Shown in pieces: positions 24,492 to 36,627 of a stretch of 64,000 nucleotides of DNA. The stretch comes from Rhizopus arrhizus (lineage: Eukaryota > Mucoromycota > Mucoromycetes > Mucorales > Rhizopodaceae). Position 1 is the first letter of the stretch, and each line of letters opens with the position of its first letter. A program made the translations under genes and the position numbers. The stretch spans positions 372,001 to 436,000 of the forward strand of contig JAKZZE010000031.1 in the NCBI GenBank assembly GCA_024220505.1, given 5' to 3'. The notes beneath the pieces are model-generated. The model was not told the origin of the DNA, did not search any database, and saw only the letters and a program-made list of their open reading frames with translations.

Positions 24492-25783
24492 TCCTTTGGA
24501 TAGTTCAATCATTAAAAATCATATTGTACACGTAGATCACTTTATTCATCTGATCCATTCAGTTCGTTCATCCCTTCTGTGGAAGTGGTGCTTTTGAACA
24601 AAAGAATCTATTTTGATCACACTGAGTTTTATGTCTTTAACATATATTCGTAATGTCTTTTACAGAAAGAAATGGATTGTGCTAATTCTTGATGCGATCA
24701 AATCAAACGAATGAAAAGAAAGATCAAAGGGCGGACAAAGACGAGGTCCTCGATGGATCGCAAGTGAGTTCAGCAGCATAGAGGATGAAAAGAATGAAAA
24801 GGGCGTTCAAGCAAAGTGAGTAGACTCTGTAGAAAAGGTGATTGCAGCAAGTGCACTCTAGGTCCGTACGAAAGGAACGATGGACAGTGACTCTAGCAGA
24901 CATGTTTTGCAAAGTGATTTTTCAAAACACAGGCATTTGCTCTTCAATCACCAGTCTACTTTAGTCAATTTGCATATACAAAGTTCAATTTCTTATATAT
25001 CATTCAAAACGAACAATACCCAATTGTTATCCTGTGATTATCCCTAGAACAACACATGTATCTTTTTCTGGTTCAAGTAACATGCGACGGATAGAATGAG
25101 TGCAAAGACAATGTTTAATCATAGATGGAGCTGGATACAACAATACTTGTTTATTCCTTTGAGCTATAGATCACTGGCTGAAACTGAGGATTTGGATAGC
25201 ATCATATTCTAAGCAACGCTCTTTGAGCAGGATCGTTAAGGTAGGACTGTAGGTCAAATGGATACATGTCTCCCCAACTTGCTTTTATAATCTCGTTTTT
25301 TACATGAAAGCAAGCACATTGATCGTTTACTATCTCAGAACCGACTCCCCCTTTTAAATTATATGTTTCCAAAGAACACACGGATCAAAAGGAAAACATC
25401 TACAAGAGGCACAACTAGAATACCAATATAATCCTATTACAACACTTCTTGTAGTATCACGATTGGCCCTCATCTCCTTTCGTAAACTCGCAACACTCAT
25501 ATCAGTTGGTAGTGTAGGATTCCAAAAGACATCATTTAGATTCAACAAAAAAAAGATCTCTCGATCCGTTCAGTTAAACTTATTTGATACTTTCCTTGCT
25601 GCTCTATAAATGATGATTATAAATATTGAATGAGTTTTTATAGCATACAAACATACAGTTGAATGAACACAATCGAGTTTTTTTATCAGAATCTTTATAT
25701 GGTATTTAAGATCAGTGAAACATAGAATAGATTACTCTAGCCGATTCAAAAGCACAGTAAGGAATGTACTGAACATGCACGAC

Positions 25784-25814
<31 letters not shown>

Positions 25815-27556
25815 CATTTTACATTGTCATGAACCTAGTGTATTTTGTTATTTTTATAAAAGCTGTGAATAAAAAAGGTGAAGAGACCTGATACCTATCA
25901 TTTTATTCAAACCTTTTGAATCAAAAGCTAAAAAGACATTTCTTTGAAGAAAGATGACGAGCTGACATTCTATTGTAAAAGATGGCTTAGGTTGGACTAG
26001 CCTTTCAGAATCTTATTAGAAAAGACCTGGATTGGGCTTGAATCGATCATCATGTCTTGACTAAACTAATTTGGAACAATCTTAGGCTGTGATGATAAAC
26101 ATCTAAAACAGATTTCAGTCATCCAAAAGAAAAGGTGTTGCGAGTACTGGATTCTAAATGTTGTATTCAGATGTCAAACTTGTAACCCAGCTCATGGTGA
26201 CATCTAGATCCAAGTGCCATTTCATTTTTACATGCATCCAAAGTGATTTGAAAGGGATAGGCTCATGTAGTCTCTAAAGAGAGTTGAAAGCTGGTGAGGC
26301 TTTCACGATAGCCTTTGTTGATGCCATCAAACGGAATTGTGTGATGAATTACTAAATGGTTTTATAAAGTACAAAGATAAGCCTATCTGGATCATCAAAC
26401 ACAATCACCTTTACCTTTTTTTGTTGTACAACATGAAGCCAATCATACGATTGGCAAGTATTTACAAGAAAGAAAAGCAGACATCACGTTTTTGAAACGA
26501 ATTGATTGCCGTTATGAGTTTTCATATGATAATTATATAAAAAAATAAGACGATATTCCCTTCTTTATTCTCAGCCATCTATTGTCAATTAGAACTGATT
26601 AAGAAATATGTCTTTATTGTATGAACTGATACTTTTCTTTTCCCCCTTTTTTTTCATATCTTACAACTAATTAAAACTAGTTTAGTATCCAATATATTAA
26701 ATCTTTCTCTTCCTTTCTCTCTCTCTCCTTAATGTAGGATCATTTCATGTTGTCACAGCAACAGTCAGTGGATGTTTTGAAACTCAGTAACGTTCAACTC
26801 GCGTGTCTTTTAGATCCCTTTTTTTTTTAATTGATGAATTGCAATGCATTCTATCAGGTTACAAGGAGTATAATGGCCAATGTAATAAATGAACCAAGGA
26901 GAGATTTAATTGACAAATGAGAAGATGATAAAGTTTTTATTTGCTCTGTTGCCATGGTAAACCTTGAATTTAATAATTTCAAGTTCAGGATCTTATTGTA
27001 AGGATCCGAGTTTAATGAATAACATGGTACCCTTCCCCCCCCCTCTTTTTGAGACAAAAACAAATTAAATTATTATCAAACGCTTCTTCATTTTCTTTTC
27101 ATCACACGCAATGGGTTCCATATAAAGAGCAAGCATGTGTATCTTGTCACATTGATTAAAGAAGAGTGAATTCGAGCTAAAAATAGAAAAAAAACACATC
27201 TCCTCACTCTTTCACTGTTCTCCTCTTCAGAAACAATATTATTTTAGTCTCTCTTTTTCTTTTCAAGGAATCAATGGATGATTTTATAGGATTGCTGATC
27301 TATGCAGGATCCCTTGCAAAGAGGATTTCCTTTATTAAAATACTTTTTATCATCATCACTCAGTTACCGGGGAAACTGGCAGATGACTACACGGTTCTTT
27401 TTTTTTTCTAAATAAAGAAACCCACTTTAATAAAAAAAAAAGTTTTGGTGAACCGTGGTCCGCGGGTTTGATTTACAATAAGAACACTTCTCCTTTTTTT
27501 TTCTCCCCTTTCTTTTTCTTCCTTTTTTTTTTTTTTTTTTTTCCAAAGAATTGAAT
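24492..27556. other. 3 kb stretch with no supported gene
   Basis: Only short unrelated reading frames occur (minus-strand frames near 24724-24912, 25354-25548 and 26854-27063). None shows a recognisable motif or a plausible exon chain. It contains a ~29-nt A-run near 25784 and pyrimidine-rich tracts before the next gene. I see no tRNA and no repeat shared with the rest of the window. Confidence 0.45.
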
Positions 27557-28209
27557 ATGGCTGCTGCTACACTTGAAAATACACATTATATCCCACCTGT
27601 AAATACCATTGGCACACCTGTTATTACAAATGACGCTGTTCAAGAAAAGAAAAAAAAGAAGGGAAAAAAGGACAAGAAGAAAAAGAAGCAAGTGAGTGAA
27701 GATAAGGCGATTCGTGAGGTAAGAGAAAGAAGGATTTGATTCAATTCCCATTCCTCATGATGATCATAGGCTGTTGGTGTGATTGTGATTGATTCGAATA
27801 CAAAAAAGATTTTAATGCTGGCAAGTCGTAAAGATGAAAACATCCTTGTCCTTCCTCGTGATGATTGCAACGTAGATCAGCAAGAACATCCAGAAAAGGC
27901 AGCCATTCGATTACTACATGATAAAGCAGGTATAGAGGCTCATTATTTAGCAAAGCGTCTTGGTTGTTTCTCAGAATCAAACAAGAAGGGAAGAGTGGTA
28001 GCCCACCATTGGATGTATGAAGTACACAATCCTATCTTGTTGGACGATTGGCCAGAATCGAATCGAAAGCGTGTTTGGGTAAGTTCGATTGTAAAAAAGT
28101 CGAAATATAAATCTCATTCCTTCAATAGATGACACATGAAGAAGCTTTAAAGGCAAGTGAAAATAAGCGTATGGCACGTCTTGCACTTCAAAAAGTAAAT
28201 TTTGAATAA
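27557..28209 (+). CDS. Degenerate Nudix-fold protein with Lys-rich N-terminus
   Basis: Three exons (27557-27718, 27770-28078, 28129-28209), all introns phase 0, encode 183 aa. The start is the ATG at 27557. Residues ~30-47 are strongly lysine-rich and may act as a nuclear or RNA-binding segment. The Nudix fold follows: AVGVIVIDS, ILMLASRK, ILVLPRDD, then the place of the Nudix box, then HHWMYEVH and RVWMTHEEAL. The consensus GX5EX7REUXEEXGU is broken: the Gly is Asp (PRDDCNVDQ) and REUXEE reads RLLHDK, so the metal-binding glutamates are missing. It is clearly a paralogue of the neighbouring Nudix gene, with stop codons 44 bp apart and tail-to-tail. It is probably non-catalytic; a regulatory or binding role is inference. 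Confidence 0.8.
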
Positions 28210-28253
28210 ACATTCTTTTCTATTCTAAAACAATGCTTGAATACACATGTTCA

Positions 28254-28938
28254 TTATCGACTTTTTCCACATGAAGAAGCCAAAAGTGCTTTTTGCATGT
28301 AAGGTTTATAGCAAAGTAATTTCATGGCTTCATCAAAAGTGCACTATACAACAAATGAATACAAGTTCAGATTGAAACTCGTCTATTTTTATTTTTACCC
28401 ATCTTCTTTCCCTAAAATCATCTTCTGGCCAATGTTCATAAACACATTCGACTTCAAGTTCATAAAACCAAACGTGTGACTTGGGCTGACCGTAATCATC
28501 ATAATCAATAAAACTTCCTACAAAGCCCTTGATAACACCCTTTACACCACCTAAGCGCAAAGATTTAATTTCATTTTTTCTTTTTCAATCTTTATTCAAA
28601 ACCTTCTTCATAAGCTTCACGTCTCGCAGCTTCTTCTCGACTCTCGTCAATTTCCCAACCCCCTTTTGGCTAATGATGAAGTCAGCATTTCATAAAACTA
28701 TTTTCCCTTTACGCTTATACCAAAACCCAAACATTCTCATGCTTACTACTGGAAATGACGAGAACTTTATTTGTCTTGGGATCTATTGCAATACTTCCCG
28801 AGATCTATTAAAGTTTATTGTCATTTTTTTTTTATTGTTACACTTGGATTTTTATTTTACCTGACGAATAGAGTCTTGGTCATACACTTGGTTTTCTCTT
28901 CCACTACGAGCTTCACTTGGGTAATCAGGATGACTCAT
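28254..28938 (-). CDS. Nudix hydrolase of the diphosphoinositol-polyphosphate/Ap6A type
   Basis: Five exons (28938-28861, 28804-28721, 28669-28603, 28550-28399, 28343-28254) encode 156 aa; all introns are GT-AG. The intact Nudix box is GGWEIDESREEAARREAYEEGG, broken by an intron just before the last Gly pair. It is preceded by VWVLPKGG and followed by FVGSFIDYDD, HVWFYELEV and RRWCTFDEAM. This is the pattern of yeast DDP1 / S. pombe aps1 enzymes, which hydrolyse diphosphoinositol polyphosphates and diadenosine polyphosphates using Mg2+ bound by the REUXEE glutamates. Length fits the family (~150-190 aa). It is convergent with its degenerate paralogue. Substrate preference cannot be read from the sequence. 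Confidence 0.85.
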
Positions 28939-29073
28939 AAGAAAAATATAAAAAGGGAAAAAAAGAGGAGAAAGGAACTTTCCGAAAATTTCTTTTTTTT
29001 TTCTATTTTATTTTATTCAAAAAAAAAAAATGATGCAAAATGATGAAAATACAGGTTAAAAAAGAAAAAGGGT

Positions 29074-31038
29074 TTATCGGCGATCTCTTGTGCCCATAGA
29101 TAATTTACCACTAAACAAATGTTTGGGCATCTTGGTCTGAATAGCTCTATCGGATTCACCACGTTTGCCCATCTTGTTGTTTTGCTTTTGACTGTTCTTC
29201 TTTTGTTTATCTGCTTCTACCTTTTGCTTCACGTTACGGAAGCCCATGTCACCCATGGCCACATTTTCAGCTTCTGTACGTTCACCAGCACTTGCTTCTC
29301 TCACAGCCTCATCAGGAACAGCCTCCTCACGAACACGTTTACGATTAGCAGCACGAAGACGTTCAGATGCATCTGCACCATCGATACCCATACTAGCCAA
29401 CTGTTCATTCATCTCACTCACCGTACTGAATTTAGAAGCCGTAGGCTTGGGCAACACAGGACGTGTTCTACCGTGAGCCGCACGATGAGCTTGTACGATC
29501 AACTTTTTGCGATCACGAATAGCATCTGCAGCGACCTTGATGGCCTCTTGTTCATCATCCATGATGTCTTCATCGGATTGATAAAAGCCCTCTTGCTCCA
29601 AGCGTTCCTCTTCTCTCTCCAGTGCTTCCAATTTCTCTTCAATCTCGGGATCAATAAAGTCAGCCACATTATGTCCATCCAAGAATTCAGGAATCACGTC
29701 GTATTTCCAGTCATCGCTCTCCAAGAGGTACTTCTTCTTCAGGTCCACATTATACACACCCGCACCGCCTTGTTCGATTTCAAGATCCTTTTCGAGCATA
29801 CGACGGTTAGGATCGTTGGGATCATATCTGGCTCGGGCCGATACGTCAGTGGGGATATTGGGCAAGCGAGCCACGTTATCTCTTTGCTGAGGCACAGCCA
29901 AATGAATCTTGTTGATGACATCGTTAATCTTGTTACCCTTCATCTTCATCTCCACACGAGCAGCGAGCAATTTATCACAAGAGATATTTCGAACATTCAT
30001 GACACCTTCTTCATTGTAACAAGACATCGTCACCACCGTCGCGTTCTCTTCCTTTGCAATGTTTTCAATCCATTCCCTTTGCTCTTCAGGCAAGTCTTCA
30101 GGCTTGACTTGATCAATCTTGTTGATAACCAAAATAATGGGCTTATTGGCAAAGAGAGGCTTGATGTTGTGAAACAACTTGACTTGATCCTCGACACTGT
30201 AACCACACTGTTCAGAAAGATCCATAAAATACATGATACAGGATCGCAAGTGAGCCATGGCCGTAATAGATTGCATTTCAATCGTATTTCTTTCTTCCAG
30301 TGGATGGTCCAAAATACCAGGTGTGTCAATCACTTGCCATCGCATGTACTTGTAATCCATGTGTCCCACAAAGAGTGATTTTGTAGTAAAAGCATAGGGT
30401 TGAACATCCACATCGGCACGTGTGATCTTGTTGATAAAGGAGGATTTGCCAACATTGGGATAACCACAGATCAAGAGGGTACGTGTGTTGGGGTCAATGG
30501 AAGGTAGACGGGAAAGATGCTGACGGACTTGCTCCAAGTAAGCCAGACTATCCTTTTGACGTTTCATGACGGTGGCCATTCGACCCAGAGCGGCCTTCTT
30601 GAGCTGTTTACATCTGTAAAGAGAGTCACCAAATTTGAGCAGACGGACATAATCCTTGGCAACTTGATCGATCAAGTGACGAGCTGTGTTGATTTGACCC
30701 AGAGCAAGCTTGTAGTGATCTTTATCATACAAAACATTCATTAAATCAGCATAGAATGGATGAATGTCCTATGGTCATATAAGTTATCTTGTCTACCTAG
30801 TGAGTTAAAAGTATACCTCAAGTTTAGGGAACTCTTCAAGAATGTTTTTAAACTTTTCTTCAAAACTATCTTGTGTGAACTTGACCTTCCGCATATAGAA
30901 CTGTCTGATACGACCAATGTTATAGTTCTTGTGAATAACAGTAGGTGTCTTTCTTTGTGTCTTTGATAAAATGATATCAACAAAGTCGGACGCTGTAGGA
31001 ACTGGCTCGATCTTTTTGAAATTATATAGCGATGTCAT
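29074..31038 (-). CDS. NOG1: Nucleolar GTP-binding protein 1 (60S ribosome biogenesis GTPase)
   Basis: Two exons (31038-30817 and 30768-29074, phase 0 intron) encode 638 aa, normal for the family. The N-terminus ([10 protein letters not shown]...[14 protein letters not shown]) and the helical N-terminal domain match NOG1. The GTPase domain has G1 [10 protein letters not shown]3 DTPG and G4 NKID, followed by the EEGV segment. The C-terminal part contains [19 protein letters not shown] and a basic tail. NOG1 acts in the nucleolus in pre-60S assembly; with a lysine- and arginine-rich C-terminus this copy looks complete. The upstream exon is short and joins to [11 protein letters not shown] without loss of frame. 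Confidence 0.95.
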
Positions 31039-32976
31039 TCTGTAATATGTAGATTATGTGTGAGTGCAAGTTGAAAGAACAAAAAAAATTTTGAAACTTT
31101 TTTTCAACTCTTAAAAAGGTAAAGGCAGTCACCAAAGCCTCCCTTTGGTTGAACAGTAATGGGATCCAATTAAATTTTTTTTAGAGGGACTACTTCAGGT
31201 ACAGTGATCGGAAATAGAATTTGGGCTCAACGTTCATTTGTTGGAATCCATCATAATGAACAACTCACCCTTCCCTTTTTTGAGTTTATTACTATCACCA
31301 TTAATATGTACTGGAGAAAGAGCAGTAGGATGATAGAACCAAAGAGGCTTAATAAGATGTAGACATGATAGATACTATATGTTATCCTGGAACGAAAGTA
31401 ATTCTTTTTTTTTTTTTCTTTCTTTGTAATCTATAGATTACTCTCAAGTTACCCTACAAACCTTTGTGAAGTAACAAAGTAGGAAATTAAAGAAGAAAAA
31501 AATTACAAGCTTAGAGTCCCAAGTACTCAACGTACATGGTATGGTTGGAATATATTGCCATACAAACAACAATGAAGCCACATACTCATTTTTAAAGATG
31601 AACAAAACTTTCTTTTGCTCTTTAATCTCTTTGTTGGTTTTCCTCTATTTACTTGCTACATAAAAAAGTCTGTGTATAATTATGTGCTAAACCACACTAA
31701 AATTAAATACCAGCAAAAGGCCTCGGGCTTCTAAATCTTCTCTGGTATCTCAAACGGCAAGTCAAGGAGGAAAGCACCCTGAAAGTAACATGGACGTAAA
31801 ACAATGACCCTGTACTTAAATTGCTCCGTCTTATTTATTGTTTTAATTACTTGGATCTAGAGCACCAATCCAACTCTAGAACAAAATGACAAAAACATGG
31901 TAATAACAGGTTAAAGCCTGCTTGTGAATATTAACAAAAAATCATTTTCTATCAGAGCCTACTGACACTTTTATACATGACAAATGAATGAAATGCATGA
32001 TTTCTCTGGTTTATTTTTAAACAGTCAAGAAAGACAGCGCACTATTAAGAAGCATCTTTAGTGATCTAGCAATCCACTTGTCCCATCAAATGATAAAAGA
32101 GAATTTAAAAAAATGAAGTCAGAGTTGAACAAGACAAGTTCATTTGCAAAAATAATGGAAAATATCGCTTGCATATAAAAAGGAGCTCTCGAATCCTCAG
32201 ATCGCCTTGTGTCCGACAAAGACATTAGACTTTTTTGTCGTTATAAAAGAAAATTAAACACAAAAGGCCCAATGAGCTTTATTGGAGGACGACAAGAAGG
32301 TTGCTTGGCATGACCAAGATGATTCTCCTTTGAGACCGGTAAACGATTGATGCAAAAGTCAAAAATCACCTAATATGATTTCTTTACAAACCCCAATCAT
32401 ACCTTTTTGTATAAAAAAAAACGATTGTTCTGGATGTGCATCTCATTGAGAAACTGTACACAAAATTACCGTAATGGATTCTCGACTTGCAAAACATCTT
32501 ATCCAATCACCTGTACAGAAATTTAAAATACAGAGAAAATAAAACATTTTGCCCAACAGAAATCTCTTGTTTTATCACTTGTAAGGAAATGGAAATAACT
32601 CAAATAAAAAGGAGAAACTAATGAGGGGAAGAGGCATACAAAGAGAGAAAGATGATTAAAAAGTCGTTTTTATGGCTGAGTAAAAAAAAAAAAAAAATAT
32701 AGTATTTCAATGGCTTGTGTTTAATTTCAAGTGAATATAACCACTGATTCTAATTGGTTGAATTATGCTCTGCTTTTACTCCACCTTTTTTTTACTTTCC
32801 TACTCCTTTTCTTTTTCTTTTTTTTATATTAACAATATACAAATCAACTCGTTCTTCTTCTCTCCAACTACTTCTCTTTATCTCCTCTCCTTTTTTTTAT
32901 TTTTCCCTTTTTACTGTATTTGTTAAAATATTTTCTTGTTGTCTTTTTTTTTTTTGCCCCTTTCCTTTCCTTTTAA
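31039..32976. other. Intergenic region between divergent NOG1 and LIM-RhoGAP genes
   Basis: 1.9 kb of AT-rich sequence with no convincing ORF or RNA gene. A long C/T-rich tract (about 32770-32970) leads into the LIM-RhoGAP start, as is common before fungal starts. Confidence 0.45.
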
Positions 32977-33569
32977 ATGACACAACCTGAACCAATAACA
33001 ACAGAGAGTAGCAGCAACAGCAATACATCAATAAAATGTAGTGTTTGTCAAAAGTCGTTAGAAGGCAATTTTGCACGCGCCCTGGATGGTGCCTTTCACT
33101 GGGAATGTTTTCTTTGCATTGTAAGTTTTCTTGCTTACTTACTTTTATATATACTTGACACGTTTTTTATTATTAGGATTGCAATGAGCCAGTTGCAGAA
33201 AAGTTTTTTCCTATTGAACTAGAAAATGGTGTCCAAAAGCCTTTATGTGAACGAGATTATTTTAAAAGACTAAGCCTTACTTGTGATAATTGCGGTGAAG
33301 CCTTACGAGGTTCTTATATTACAGCCGTTGGAAAAAAATTTCACTTGGAGCATTTTTGCTGCAGTGTATGTTCAACTGTGTTTGGTCCAGATGACTCTTA
33401 TTATGAACACGATGATAATGTGTATTGTCACTATCATTATTCCATTCAATTTGCAATTAAATGTATGGGTTGTGAGACGGCTATTCTTAAACAATTTGTC
33501 GAAATCAATAGAAATAGTGTAGATGAACATTGGCATCCGGAATGCTATATGATTCACAAAGTAAAAAAG

Positions 33570-33602
<33 letters not shown>

Positions 33603-36429
33603 GTAAGGTGAAAAACGCTAAACTTTGTTTTACTAGTTTTGGAATGTAAGGTTAGCAGAGTCCTTTGGTGAGGAAGAAACCAAGTTGAATATAGGCAAGC
33701 ATACATATACAACTCGTTAACAATAATAAATGCTAATTTCTTGCTTTATAGACCTTAGTAAAATGACTTCTGAAGAACTCAAAGAGGCTCAAAATATTAT
33801 GGAAGAAAAAGTATATAGAATATGGACCGTTTTATCAGCGTTTGAAGGTATACAAAATCACATTTCACCGCTTATATGTTTTAATACTTTGTGTTCACAG
33901 AATCTGCTGCTGGTTGTATATCCGACATGTTACTCCACGTTTCTGAAGGAAGTTATGCTGAGGGTGTCAAGATGGCTGATTATTTTGTAACTCATGTTGA
34001 AGTGCTGTTCAGTGCCATTGATGATCTTGTTGATGAACATTTAAAACAAACTAAACAAGAGCTTCAATATGATAGAGAGTCTAGTATGCTCTGTAAAAAA
34101 GTATCCAACTTCTTTTCGCTTTTATCCCACACGCAAGAAAATGGTTTCCGCAAAATTGGTATTACACAAGATTTGCTTTCATTGGTAACTGGTCTGGCAC
34201 ATTATTTGAAGGTCTTGATCCGAATTGGTTTGACGGGCGCTTTGAGATTGGAGAAAAAGGGTGATACTAAGTCAATGGCCATCAGTCGGTTTCTCAGCCA
34301 GCTAATGGAATTAGCCAACAAGAAGCGGCAACATCTTCATGAAGCAGACTATACTGTCTCCTCTGACCTTTGTCAATTTTGTAGAAAGCAATGTGAAGAT
34401 GCCTGTTTTAGGTACAAGGCATATATTTGGCATGACCAATGCTTTGCTTGTTCCGTTTGTTGCACTCCTCAGAGACTAGAGTATAAAGACGTATTTATTC
34501 ATCAGCAAAACTTGACAATTACTTGCAGCAAGTGTATTCAACATACAGATAGCTATGCTCGAGGAGTCCAATATGTATCAAAACTCAGACAGTCTTCATT
34601 TTTATTACGTGTTGCTTTACGCCGGTTATACAGTTTATTAAATGTACCAGGTACGTTGATCATTATAAATTAAGTTGCGGATATAATAACCACGCGCACT
34701 ATTTATAGATCCAATGGTTGCTTATTATGGTCAACCGACAACTGATCAAACACATTTGCAGCAGCAATTACAGCAAAATGTAATACAACCACAAGCTCAG
34801 CAGCAGACGCAGCATTATGTTCCGCCCATGCCACCACTGCCAAGGCTTGCCAATAATGAAGATTTACCAAACGAAGAAATCCATCTGAACGATATCAAAC
34901 GTATGAAATCTACCCAAATGAACAGAAAGGTCACCAATTCTCATCGAATCGGAAAGCGATCTACCCTCATGGAGACACCTCTTCCCAATGCTGCCTTTGT
35001 TTCTAGTCAATCCGATGACAAGACCAACCGTCCACAGAGCACAGTTTCCAACAAGCGTGCGTCGTTCAATGAGCTCGGTAGCTTTACTGAATCATCAACC
35101 AGACACCGGTACACAAAGTCGGTGCCCGAAGCGAAGAGCTTTTATTTTGCCGAATTGGGCACCTTGCAACATTTTATGCTCAAGCACATTGCCGTGCTCT
35201 ATCTCGAGGAGATCTTGCACAATCATTTTACTTTGGAAGAATTGGCAGATTTGATTGATGATAAACAGAATTCAACTTTATGGGGTAGGTTTGTTACTAG
35301 CTTAAGAGTAGGGGGAAACAGAAGGGTGCCTAGACCCAAAGGTATGAGCATATAGTATTTATAAAACAAAATGGCTAATTTTATAAAAAGAGGGTACATT
35401 TGGCGTATCTATAGATGTACTAGTAGAGAAAAATGGCATTGAATCCAATCTTGGTGTTGGACCCACACGTATTATAAAAATTCCTTCATTTATTGATGAA
35501 AGCATATCAAGCATGAAACAAATGGATATGTCTGTTGAAGGAATTTTTAGAAGAAATGGAAATATTAGAAAATTAAACGAATTGCAGGATGAAATCGATA
35601 GGAATCCAAACAGCGTTCAATTGAATCAAGAATCGCCAATACAAATAGCCGCTCTGATAAAGAGGTTTTTACGTGAGCTTCCAGATCCATTATTAACGTT
35701 TAAATTACATAAGCTATTCATTACCGCTCAAAGTAAGATGAACCCACATATACAAAGTAGCGATCGTTTCTAATATCCGTATATGTAGAACTGGAATCAG
35801 AAGCAGAACGTAAGCGAGTTACTCATTTGGCATGTTGTCTTTTACCAAAGGCAAATCGCGATACAATGGAAGTGCTATTTGTATTTATGAAATGGGTATC
35901 TCAATTTGCTCACTTGGAAAACAATACTGGAAACAAGATGGGAATTGTGAATTTAGCCACTGTTATAGCTCCTAACATATTATATTCAAAGAGTAAGGAT
36001 CCAGTGAAAGATGAATCATTCTACTCTATTGCATCAGTGACCATGTTGTTGCAAAACGCTGAAGAGTTTGCTACTGTACCAGAAGATTTCATTCCTCTTT
36101 TACAAAACCTATCTTATGAAGAGGCCGATATGGATATGAATGTTCGACACATTTTGAAAAAATGTGAAATGGTCATGAGACTCAAAAGATCAAAAGCAGC
36201 TGGTGGCCCCATTCCTCCTCAACTCCCAAGACAACACTCTTCACCAGCAGCTATGTTTAGTAGCAGTAGTAGTACACCAGAAAGTGAATCACCTTGTTCG
36301 CCTGATCAACTATCTTCCTCGCCTCAAAGTGTTTCCAATATGGAAAACCATTTAAATTTACTAAACGCTCAAGTACCAGTACTGAGGTCTCAGTCCTCGT
36401 CACAAGTTAATAGCGCCAATTGTGAATAA
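32977..36429 (+). CDS. LIM-domain Rho GTPase-activating protein (Rga1-type)
   Basis: Eight exons: 32977-33120, 33177-33560, 33637-33694, 33752-33847, 33901-34650, 34709-35341, 35391-35732 and 35789-36429, encoding 1,015 aa. LIM domains: first (CSVCQKS...HWECFLCIDC, ~20-75), second (CDNCGEAL...HFCCSVC, ~82-140), a third partial (CMGCETAI...HWHPEC) and a fourth CxxC/HxxC set after a helical region (CQFCRKQCED...CSKC, ~430-480). The RhoGAP domain (~690-870) has GTFGVSID, the arginine finger in GIFRRNGN, LIKRFLRELPDPLL and NKMGIVNLATVIAPN. RhoGAPs switch off Rho/Cdc42 GTPases in polarised growth. A Ser/Pro-rich tail follows. The intron after exon 3 has a GC donor (ATAG|GCAAGC). The exon-6 donor at 35342 was chosen over 35285 because it keeps LWGRFVTSL, a family block. 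Confidence 0.88.
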
Positions 36430-36627
36430 TTTTTTTTTATATTGCTAACTCTTTCCATTTATTATCTTCAATCCATTTATTATACGTTCTATATATTATT
36501 ACTCTTTATATAATTTATACCTCTTCTCTCCTCTCTCTCTCTCTCTTGCTCCTTTTCTTTTCTCTGTAGCTTTCAAAAAACGAAATAAACAATAAAGAAA
36601 GAGCAGCGTGCACAATATATACTTTAT
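36430..36627. terminator. Shared 3' region between convergent genes
   Basis: 198 bp between the stop of the LIM-RhoGAP gene (+) and the stop of glucosidase II beta (-). It holds A/T-rich poly(A)-signal-like sequence on both strands (AATAAA-type words near 36584-36600) and a CT microsatellite (about 36525-36545). The 3' UTRs must be short or overlap. Confidence 0.5.

Noticed and set aside
24724..24912. 62-codon minus-strand ORF with a hydrophobic stretch
   Set aside because: Too short, no family motif, no linked exon found.
25354..25548. 64-codon minus-strand ORF
   Set aside because: No motif and no supporting splice structure.
26090..26140. C-box-like GTGATGA with a nearby CTGA-like word, possible box C/D snoRNA
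   Set aside because: No terminal stem or clear D box at suitable spacing; such words are common by chance.
35285..35341. Alternative exon-6 donor at 35285 in the LIM-RhoGAP gene
   Set aside because: It is in phase too, but would remove GRFVTSLRVGGN, a block typical of this RhoGAP family, so the later donor was preferred.
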